Made by a program: the position numbers and the translations under genes
Shown here: piece by piece, positions 5,863-10,745 of the stretch
Numbering within the stretch: the stretch's first letter is position 1
Layout: each line of letters opens with the position of its first letter
Notes under the pieces: generated by a model
Databases searched by the model: none
What the model was told of the DNA's origin: nothing
The model's input: the letters and a program-made list of their open reading frames with translations, nothing else
Assembly (NCBI GenBank): GCA_013696595.1
Contig: JACCYG010000203.1
Coordinates: forward strand, 1 to 10,745
From: Actinomycetota bacterium
GTDB taxonomy: Bacteria > Actinomycetota > Thermoleophilia > Gaiellales > Gaiellaceae
Length of the DNA stretch: 10,745 nt
Direction: 5' to 3'

Positions 5863-6329
5863 GCGTCCGCGAGCTTGCGCCGGGTCTCGGCGAGCGCCTC
5901 GGGGATCACCTTCACGTCGGAGAACACGGGCATGAAATTCGTATCGCCCGCCCAGCGAGGAACGACATGAAGGTGCACATGGTCGACGACGCCGGCGCCC
6001 GCGATTCGTCCGAGGTTCCAGCCGAGGTTGAAGCCCTGCGGACGCATGGCGTCGACCAGCGTGCCGAGCGCGACCGAGGCGAGCCGGTGAATCTCCAGCG
6101 CCTCCTCGCCCGAGAGGGCCCCGAACTCGCCCTCATGGCGGAAGGGCGCGACCATGAGGTGGCCCGAGGCGTACGGGAACTTGTTCAGGAGAACGAAGGC
6201 GAGCTCGCCGCGGCGGACGACGAGCGCCTCCTCGTCCTCCCCCGAAGCCGCGCGGCAGAAGACGCAGCCGGTGTCCTCGTCCGCGCCCTGGACGTACTCG
6301 AGCCGCCACGGAGCCCACAGCTGCCGCAT
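5850..6329 (-). CDS. HIT-family hydrolase, Ap4A phosphorylase-like
   Basis: This 159-residue histidine-triad nucleotide-binding protein carries H117-V-H119-L-H121-V-V, the HIT motif, where the middle His forms the nucleotidyl intermediate. The opening QLWAPWRLEYV, the NKFPYASGHLMVAPFRH stretch and the ending VPRWAGDTNFMPVFSDVKV resemble the actinobacterial Ap4A phosphorylase group typified by Mycobacterium tuberculosis Rv2613c. The likely role is phosphorolysis or hydrolysis of dinucleoside polyphosphates in the cytoplasm. C22-x2-C25 may bind a structural zinc. The ATG start at 6329 has no strong Shine-Dalgarno; TAGAAG lies six bases before it, a weak leaderless-type layout. It is 60 bp downstream of the second CorA gene and overlaps the GNAT gene by 13 bases. 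Confidence 0.93.
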   Translation of the reverse strand: MRQLWAPWRLEYVQGADEDTGCVFCRAASGEDEEALVVRRGELAFVLLNKFPYASGHLMVAPFRHEGEFGALSGEEALEIHRLASVALGTLVDAMRPQGFNLGWNLGRIAGAGVVDHVHLHVVPRWAGDTNFMPVFSDVKVIPEALAETRRKLADAWPR

Positions 6330-6389
6330 GTCACGCTTCTATCACGACCGACGCAAGATCGAGCGCATTCCACTCGGTTCTCGCGCTGC

Positions 6390-7355
6390 TCAGAACCAAC
6401 CTTGCCGCTTGAAGTACGCGACGAGCAGGGCGATGGTGACGAACTGGAGACCGATCCCGAGGACGACGAACTCCCGCCAGCCGCCAACGTTTTCGACCAT
6501 CCAGCCGAAGTTTTGGCCGAAGAACCCGGTCACGAAGGTGAGGGGAAGGAAGATCGTCGCGATGACGGCCAGCTGCTTCGTCGTGGATCCGAGCCGGTTC
6601 GAAGCGGCGGAGAGGTAGACGTCGACTGCGCTCGACATGAGCTCGCGATAGGCGTCCATCGTCTCGCTCAGCCGGTAGAGATGGTCGTAGACGTCCCGGA
6701 AGTACCGTTCCGCATCGCGGGTCATGCCGGGAAGGACCTCGATGCCGTTCAGCAAGCGGCCGAAGAGGTCACGCTGGGGGCCGACCGCCTTGCGGAGCGA
6801 CGTCAGCCGCCGTCGCATCTTCAGGATCTCGTGGACCTGCTTGTCGCTCGGTCGCTCGAGCATCTCGTTCTCGATCACCTCGAGTCGCTCGTCGAAGCGC
6901 TCGAGCACGGGAAGGAAGCTGTCGACGAGGCCGTCAACGACCTGGTGGAGGACGAGGATGCCGTCGCTACCACGCGCGAGCTTGTTCTGGCACTGCTCGC
7001 GCACATCCTCGAACGCCGGCGCGTCGTCGCGCCGGATGGTTACGAGGAATCGGTCCGAGTAGTAGCAGTGGACCTCGACGAGGCCGTCCTCGTCGGGTGT
7101 CCAGCCGTAGACGACGAGGAGAACGTGATCGTCGTACTCCTCGAGCTTCGCCCGCTGGCCGAAGTGACGTGAGTCCTCGAGCGCGAGCTCGTGAAACCCG
7201 AAGACCTCGCCGAGCAGGTCGAGCTCGTCCTCGCTCGGCTGTCGAACGTCGAGCCAGAAGAACTCGTCCCGCGCGTGTGCGGCCTCCAGGTTCGCGCGAT
7301 CGAGCGTGACGTCGGCTTGTCGGGTGCCGTCGAGGAGGTGGCCGGCTAGAGCCAC
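6390..7355 (-). CDS. CorA-family divalent cation transporter, GQN variant
   Basis: This 321-residue protein has the CorA layout. A large cytoplasmic N-terminal alpha/beta domain begins at FFWLDVRQPSEDEL, and a long acidic/basic helical stalk follows (about 140-255). Two C-terminal membrane helices lie at about 259-279 and 296-315. The pore-loop signature after the first helix reads G280-Q281-N282 (GFFGQNFGWM) in place of canonical GMN. The C-terminus KRQGWF is the usual basic tail. The start is taken as GTG 7355, which overlaps the end of the first CorA gene by 10 bases and gives a family-sized protein; the in-frame extension upstream is antisense-like low-complexity sequence. Translation is probably coupled to the upstream paralog. 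The transported ion (Mg, Co, Ni or Zn) cannot be assigned. Confidence 0.92.
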   Translation of the reverse strand: MALAGHLLDGTRQADVTLDRANLEAAHARDEFFWLDVRQPSEDELDLLGEVFGFHELALEDSRHFGQRAKLEEYDDHVLLVVYGWTPDEDGLVEVHCYYSDRFLVTIRRDDAPAFEDVREQCQNKLARGSDGILVLHQVVDGLVDSFLPVLERFDERLEVIENEMLERPSDKQVHEILKMRRRLTSLRKAVGPQRDLFGRLLNGIEVLPGMTRDAERYFRDVYDHLYRLSETMDAYRELMSSAVDVYLSAASNRLGSTTKQLAVIATIFLPLTFVTGFFGQNFGWMVENVGGWREFVVLGIGLQFVTIALLVAYFKRQGWF

Positions 7356-8341
7356 CGCTTCAGACGGAAGAACGAGAGCATCCCGGCGAGCACGGCGGCC
7401 ATGATCGCGAGGATCACCCAGAAGGCCGCGTGGGTTCCCTCGCCGGGGAAGATCACGTTCATTCCGAAGACGCTCGCGATCACGGTGAGCGGAAGCAGGA
7501 CGACGTTGAACACGGTCAGGATCCGCAACACGTCGTTCTGCTTGTGCGAAATGACGGACTCGTTCGTCGATTCGAGCCCCTCGACGACCTCCTTGTAGTT
7601 GTCGAGGATGTCCCACACGCGCTCGGCTGCGTCCTCGAGATCGTCGAAGTAGAGCTCGAGGTCCTCGGGGAGGAAACGCTGCGTCGTCCGCTCGAGCACG
7701 CGGAGCGTCGCGCGCTCCGGCTTCATGATCTTCCGGTACGCGATGATCTCCTGCTTCGCGTTCGAGATGTCGCGGACGACTTCCTCGCTCGCGCCCTCGA
7801 AAATCTCGTCCTCGATCCGGTCGAGCTTGTGGCCGATCTTGTCGAGGATCGGGAAGCAGTAGTCGAACAGGTCGTCGAGCGCGTGGTAGAGCAGGTAGCC
7901 CGACCCCTTCGAGAAGAGCTCTTCGCGGCGGTCGGCGTCCTCCTCGCAGCGCCTGAAGAGGTACGTGACGGGGTGGAGCTCGACGTTCGGCAGCGTGATC
8001 AGGAAGTCCTGGCCGACGAAGATGTCGAGCTCGGCCGCGTTCAGGCGCTGGATCGTCTTGTCGTAGAAGGGGAAGTGGAGGACGACGAAGACATAGGTCG
8101 GGTACTCGTCGATCTTCGGCCGCTGCCGCGTCGAGAGGACGTCCTCGATGTCGAGCTCGTGAAAGCCAAAGCGCTCTGCGAGCGCGGAAACCTCGTCAAC
8201 GGTCGGCTGGCTGAGGTGAACCCAGGTGAGGCCGTTAGCGGTGAGCTCGGAGACCCGCGGCTCCGGCCGTGCGGCGACCTCGGCGAGGCCGCGCGCGCGT
8301 CCACGCCGGATCCGGGGGCGGGGAAGTGTAGGCCGTGCCAT
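7346..8341 (-). CDS. corA: CorA-family magnesium/cobalt transporter, canonical GMN
   Basis: This 331-residue CorA homolog would form a pentameric channel for Mg2+ (also Co2+/Ni2+) in the inner membrane. The N-terminal soluble domain opens with LTWVHLSQPTVDEV and FGFHELDIEDVLSTRQRPKI. A long stalk helix leads to the first membrane helix at about 272-292 and the G293-M294-N295 selectivity motif (SVFGMN). The second helix, AAFWVILAIMAAVLAGMLSFF, precedes the basic end RLKRWL. ATG 8341 is the only start candidate below the tRNA and above the conserved domain; longer readings would run through tRNA-Arg. No Shine-Dalgarno is visible. It overlaps the next corA paralog by 10 bases, and the two share the FGFHEL block and overall layout but are strongly diverged. 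Confidence 0.94.
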   Translation of the reverse strand: MARPTLPRPRIRRGRARGLAEVAARPEPRVSELTANGLTWVHLSQPTVDEVSALAERFGFHELDIEDVLSTRQRPKIDEYPTYVFVVLHFPFYDKTIQRLNAAELDIFVGQDFLITLPNVELHPVTYLFRRCEEDADRREELFSKGSGYLLYHALDDLFDYCFPILDKIGHKLDRIEDEIFEGASEEVVRDISNAKQEIIAYRKIMKPERATLRVLERTTQRFLPEDLELYFDDLEDAAERVWDILDNYKEVVEGLESTNESVISHKQNDVLRILTVFNVVLLPLTVIASVFGMNVIFPGEGTHAAFWVILAIMAAVLAGMLSFFRLKRWL

Positions 8342-8410
8342 AGGTACGTAGCGGGTCGTCCACTCGCATCTCCAAGTTCTCGCAGTGTAGCCCCAAACCT
8401 GCGCCGAAAA

Positions 8411-8483
8411 TGCGCCTGGCAGGAATCGAACCTGCGACCTTGCGCTCCGGAGGCGCACGCTCTATCCCCTGAGCTACAGGCGC
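8411..8483 (-). tRNA. tRNA-Arg (anticodon CCG)
   Basis: The minus strand folds into a full 73-base cloverleaf. It has a 7-bp acceptor stem GCGCCTG/CAGGCGC, D stem GCTC/GAGC, anticodon stem TGCGC/GCGCA with loop CTCCGGA (anticodon CCG, reading CGG Arg codons), and T stem GCAGG/CCTGC with loop TTCGAAT. All stems are perfectly paired and the discriminator base is A. CCA is not encoded; the following bases are TTTT. It sits 69 bp upstream of corA on the same strand and 62 bp from the divergent epimerase gene. Confidence 0.97.
8439..8450. repeat. 12-bp direct repeat, copy in tRNA-Arg anticodon arm
   Basis: CTTGCGCTCCGG on the plus strand covers the anticodon, the rest of the loop and the 3' anticodon stem of the tRNA. 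An identical 12-mer occurs at 8505-8516, 66 bp away, inside the inverted repeat between the tRNA and the epimerase gene. The match stops exactly at 12 bases on both sides. Confidence 0.6.
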
Positions 8484-8488
8484 TTTCG

Positions 8489-8526
8489 CCGAACAAAACC
8501 TCCGCTTGCGCTCCGGTTTTCTTCGG
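8489..8526. repeat. Imperfect inverted repeat in divergent intergenic region
   Basis: CCGAA-c-AAAACC (8489-8500) faces GGTTTT-c-TTCGG (8515-8526) around a 14-base centre, giving 5+6 paired bases with one C/C mismatch. It occupies most of the 62-bp gap between tRNA-Arg and the epimerase gene. It could be a hairpin in the tRNA leader, a terminator-like structure (the plus-strand right arm ends in TTTT), or a protein-binding site. The centre carries the second copy of the 12-bp repeat shared with the tRNA (8505-8516). Confidence 0.5.
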
Positions 8527-8532
8527 AGTTCT

Positions 8533-8545
8533 TAGTCTACCCCGC
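8533..8545 (+). promoter_or_regulatory. Candidate leaderless -10 box for the epimerase operon
   Basis: TAGTCT (8533-8538) lies seven bases before ATG 8546, so transcription would begin at or beside the start codon. The bases TAGTCTA also read TAGACTA on the other strand, another TANNNT match, so the same site could serve as -10 for the divergent tRNA. No good -35 is seen for either direction. Confidence 0.4.
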
Positions 8546-9571
8546 ATGGAGCTCTCCCACCGGACGGTGACGCTGAGGCTTGCGCAGCCCTTCACCATTT
8601 CGCGCGAGACGTCCACCGAGGAAGAGGTCGTCTGGGTCGAGCTTCGCCACGACGGCGCAACGGGCTACGGCGAGGCTGCACCGCAGCCGCACTATGGGGA
8701 GAGCGCCGAGTCGGCGTCCGCGTTTCTCGAAGAAGCCGGCCATCTCCTCGGCGAGGACCCGTTCGCGCTCGAGGAGATCGGTCGCCGCCTCGCGGAACGT
8801 CCCGGCGAGATGGCGGCGAAGTCGGCGCTCGACGCCGCGCTACACGACGTCTGCGGCAAGGTCGTCGGCCTGCCCGTCTGGCGACTCCTCGGGCTCGAGC
8901 CCGTGGGACCGCCGACGTCGTGGACGGTCTGGCTCGGCGACCCCGACGACATGGCGCGCCGCGCCGAGGACGTCGACCCGCGCTTCCGCCGGCTGAAGCT
9001 CAAGCTCGGCGGCCGGGACGGTCTCGACGTCGAGCGCGTGCGCGCAGTGAGCGGCATCACCGATCTTCCGCTGATGGTCGACGTGAACGAGTACTGGGAG
9101 ATCGAGGAGGCGATCGAGAACATCTCGGCGCTCGCCGAGCTCGGCGTCGAGTACGTGGAGCAGCCGCTTCGCGCGGGGAGCCCTGACGGGCCGCGGCTGA
9201 AGCGCGAGTCGGCCCTGCCGATCTACGTCGACGAGGACTGCCACACACTCGCGGACGTCGCGGCCTGCGCCGAGCGCGCGCACGGGATCAACATCAAGCT
9301 CGCCAAGAGCGGCGGCATCCGCGAGGCGGTCCGGATGGCGACGGCTGCGCGCGCGCTGCGCCTGGGGGTCATGCTGGGCTGCATGGTCGAGTCTGGACTT
9401 GGGATCGCGGCCGGCTGCCAGGTGGCGAGCCTCTGCGATCACGTCGATCTCGACGGCAACCTCCTCCTGGCACAGGATCCGTGGCGGGGCGTCGAGTTTC
9501 GCAACGGCGTCCAGGTTCCGTCCGAGGCCCCGGGGTTGGGAGTGTATGAAGCGGTACCTGATCCTCGCTGA
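8546..9571 (+). CDS. dgcA: Dipeptide / N-acyl-glutamate epimerase (enolase superfamily, DgcA-like)
   Basis: This 341-residue protein belongs to the muconate-lactonising subgroup of the enolase superfamily. The N-terminal capping domain has PFTISRETSTEEE (15-27), where an Arg normally contacts the glutamate side chain. The barrel shows the catalytic KLKLGG (K141, K143), metal ligands D169 (VDVNEYW), E195 (VEQPL) and D219/D221 (VDEDC), and the opposing lysine in NIKLAKSGG (K241/K244). HVDLDGNLLL (D291, D293) is the paired-Asp motif typical of L-Ala-D/L-Glu epimerases. It epimerises at the alpha carbon of L-Ala-D-Glu-type dipeptides, or racemises N-acetyl-D-Glu as in the DgcA branch. The neighbouring DUF1611 gene, overlapping by 26 bases, favours the DgcA reading. 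ATG 8546 is chosen because earlier in-frame sequence runs through the tRNA and antisense to corA. Confidence 0.88.
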   Translation: MELSHRTVTLRLAQPFTISRETSTEEEVVWVELRHDGATGYGEAAPQPHYGESAESASAFLEEAGHLLGEDPFALEEIGRRLAERPGEMAAKSALDAALHDVCGKVVGLPVWRLLGLEPVGPPTSWTVWLGDPDDMARRAEDVDPRFRRLKLKLGGRDGLDVERVRAVSGITDLPLMVDVNEYWEIEEAIENISALAELGVEYVEQPLRAGSPDGPRLKRESALPIYVDEDCHTLADVAACAERAHGINIKLAKSGGIREAVRMATAARALRLGVMLGCMVESGLGIAAGCQVASLCDHVDLDGNLLLAQDPWRGVEFRNGVQVPSEAPGLGVYEAVPDPR

Positions 9572-10601
9572 GGGGTTCTCGCACGACCCGCACTATGGGA
9601 AGACGATGCGCGGGGTCGTGCGCTATCGCCCGCATCCGGTCGTCGCGATCCTCGATTCGAAGCGGGCGGGGGAGACGTACGAGGGCATCCCGATCGTCGC
9701 GTCGGTCGCCGACGCGCTCCCTGGGGAGCCGACGACTGCGCTCGTCGGCGTGGCCGTCGCAGGCGGGCGACTTCCCCCCGAGTGGCGGGGGATTCTTCGG
9801 AGCGCGATCGAGGTCGGCCTCGACGTCGAAGCCGGGATGCACGAGTTCCTGGCCGACGATCCGGAGTTCGCCGACCTCGCCGCGAAGCAGGGCGTAGAGC
9901 TTCGCGACGTCCGCCGACCTCCCGCCGACCTGAGCGTGCCGACCGGTGCGAACCTGACCCACGGCGCGCAGGTCGTGCTGACCGTTGGGTCCGACTGCGC
10001 AATCGGGAAGAAAACCGTCGCGCTCGAGCTCGACCGAGAGGCGCGGCGACGCGGCCTGCGCTCGGTCTTCGTCCCGACCGGACAGACGGGGATCATGATC
10101 GCAGGCTGGGGGATTGCCGTCGACGCGGTCGTCGCGGACTTTCTCGCGGGTGCGGCAGAGCGCCTGGTCGTCGAAGGTGCCGAGCGTGGCGACCTGCTCT
10201 GGGTCGAAGGCCAGGGCTCTCTCCTCCATCCCCAGTTCTCGGGCGTGACGCTCGGGCTCTACCACGGAAGCGCTCCGCACGTGCTCGTTCTGTGCCACGC
10301 GGCCGGCTCAACCGAGATCGAAGGTTGCCCGGGCCACTCGATCCCGCCGCTGCCGGAGCTCGTGGAGCTCCATGAGCGGTCAGCGCTTCCGGCCCGGCCG
10401 GCGAAGGTTGCCGCCGTGGCGCTGAACACGTCGCGGCTCGGCGATGACGAAAGTCTGCAGGCGATCGAGGCGGCCGAGCGCGAGACCGGTCTACCGACAG
10501 ACGATCCGGTGCGCTTCAGCCCCGTGCGCCTCGTCGACGCCGTGCTGGACCGGCTACCGGCGCAGGATCAGTTGGAAGCTCCTGGTATAAGGGCTGGGTG
10601 A
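9546..10601 (+). CDS. dgcN: DUF1611 protein, D-glutamate N-acetyltransferase-like (DgcN-like)
   Basis: This 351-residue protein belongs to the DUF1611 family. The N-terminal domain starts KRYLILAEGFSHDPHYGKT, with VRYRPHPVVAILDS following. The C-terminal domain contains a P-loop-like GSDCAIGKKT (148-157), VPTGQTGIMIAG (about 176-187) and WVEGQGSLLHPQFSG (about 219-233), all family hallmarks. DgcN of marine proteobacteria acts with DgcA to turn D-Glu into N-acetyl-L-Glu through N-acetyl-D-Glu, and adjacency to an epimerase supports that role. The ATG at 9546 has GGGAG four bases upstream and overlaps the epimerase gene by 26 bases; the stop overlaps the next gene as GTGA. All three genes are probably one transcript. 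The acetyl-transfer role is inferred from context and family, not from a visible catalytic residue. Confidence 0.85.
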   Translation: MKRYLILAEGFSHDPHYGKTMRGVVRYRPHPVVAILDSKRAGETYEGIPIVASVADALPGEPTTALVGVAVAGGRLPPEWRGILRSAIEVGLDVEAGMHEFLADDPEFADLAAKQGVELRDVRRPPADLSVPTGANLTHGAQVVLTVGSDCAIGKKTVALELDREARRRGLRSVFVPTGQTGIMIAGWGIAVDAVVADFLAGAAERLVVEGAERGDLLWVEGQGSLLHPQFSGVTLGLYHGSAPHVLVLCHAAGSTEIEGCPGHSIPPLPELVELHERSALPARPAKVAAVALNTSRLGDDESLQAIEAAERETGLPTDDPVRFSPVRLVDAVLDRLPAQDQLEAPGIRAG

Positions 10602-10745
10602 GAGATCCCCGGGTCGACAGGCTTGCCGACCTCATCGTCAACTACTCGCTCGACCTCGGCGAGGGCGAGGTCGTCCGGATCGACGGCTTCGACGTCGCGG
10701 CGCCGCTCGCGCTCGCGCTCTACCGGTCGGCGCTTGCCGCCGGCG
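10598..10745 (+). CDS. Aminopeptidase, peptidase family M29 (5' part)
   Basis: The first 49 codons run off the window edge. They begin with GTG overlapping the DUF1611 stop (GTGA) and read VRDPRVDRLADLIVNYSLDL, then GEGEVVRIDG, then a helix with ALALYRSALAAG. This matches the N-terminal start of M29 metallo-aminopeptidases (AmpS/aminopeptidase T type), whose opening is usually DPR-x-x-x-L-A-x-x-L-V-x-Y-S-L followed by G-x-x-V-x-I. Catalytic metal ligands lie further on and are not in view. In this operon it would release amino acids from peptides after epimerisation. The assignment rests on about 49 residues. Confidence 0.7.
   Translation, partial: MRDPRVDRLADLIVNYSLDLGEGEVVRIDGFDVAAPLALALYRSALAAG

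Noticed and set aside
6376..6397. GGTTCT/AGAACC inverted repeat at the end of the second CorA gene
   Set aside because: It is a 6-bp stem with a 10-base loop and no T-run, too weak to call a terminator.
5967..7172. 401-codon plus-strand open frame
   Set aside because: It is the complement of the HIT and second CorA genes, both of which have clear motifs. Long antisense frames are common at this GC content.
7356..7616. N-terminal extension of the second CorA protein
   Set aside because: It overlaps the first CorA gene out of frame and is Arg/Gly-rich low-complexity sequence. GTG 7355 gives the normal family length.
8342..8458. N-terminal extension of the first CorA protein
   Set aside because: It would have to translate part of tRNA-Arg; ATG 8341 is the sensible start.
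8411..8483. tRNA gene as an integrative-element attachment site
   Set aside because: No integrase or foreign cargo is present in the window. Only the 12-bp repeat hints at it, and that is reported separately.
7430..8545. Open frame extending the epimerase 372 codons upstream on the plus strand
   Set aside because: It runs antisense to corA and through tRNA-Arg, is Val/Glu/Asp-rich with no homology, and is a GC-driven absence of stops. The real start is ATG 8546.
9399..9545. N-terminal extension of the DUF1611 protein
   Set aside because: It overlaps the epimerase in another frame. The family N-terminus begins at MKRYLILAEG, coded from 9546.

Overview
The window is about two-thirds GC, with GTG and TTG starts, many genes overlapping at start/stop codons, and several start codons placed 6-8 bases after a TANNNT box (leaderless style). 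Together with an actinobacterial-type HIT/Ap4A phosphorylase, this suggests a high-GC Actinomycetota genome, possibly a Thermoleophilia-like soil lineage. The taxon is an inference from style; no marker gene is present. The content is chromosomal housekeeping and metabolism. No transposase, integrase, phage gene or CRISPR array is visible.

Layout. (1) 31-726 (+) is an unrecognised coiled-coil protein whose stop overlaps that of a convergent minus-strand cluster. (2) That cluster (2708 down to 723) encodes a DUF4396 membrane protein, a hotdog thioesterase, a GAF-type free-methionine-sulfoxide reductase relative and a cupin. It begins at a consensus promoter carrying a CsoR-type (TACCC-N5-GGGTA) copper-sensor operator. 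(3) Upstream on the same strand is a phosphomannomutase/phosphoglucomutase (4110-2749). (4) A 205-bp divergent region holds a sigma-70-like promoter and a tiny leader ORF with the best Shine-Dalgarno sequence in the window, ahead of the ribosome-assembly GTPase rsgA (4316-5404, +). (5) rsgA converges with a minus-strand set: tRNA-Arg(CCG), two tandem CorA-family metal transporters, a HIT protein and a GNAT acetyltransferase. (6) At the right edge a plus-strand operon encodes an enolase-superfamily dipeptide/N-acyl-glutamate epimerase (DgcA-like), a DUF1611 protein (DgcN-like) and the start of an M29 aminopeptidase, all overlapping.

How the genes fit together. The right-hand operon reads as D-glutamate or murein-peptide catabolism: the epimerase inverts a D-Glu centre, DUF1611 handles N-acyl-D-Glu, and the aminopeptidase would cleave the resulting L,L-peptide. 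The two CorA paralogs look like a translationally coupled divalent-cation transport pair; one has the canonical GMN filter and the other GQN. The DUF4396 gene looks copper-responsive from its operator and from its His/Cys residues. No wholly new multi-gene system is evident. The points most worth following up are the CsoR-type control of DUF4396, the possible translational attenuator ahead of rsgA, the DgcA-DgcN-M29 operon, the GQN CorA paralog and a tRNA-derived 12-bp repeat.
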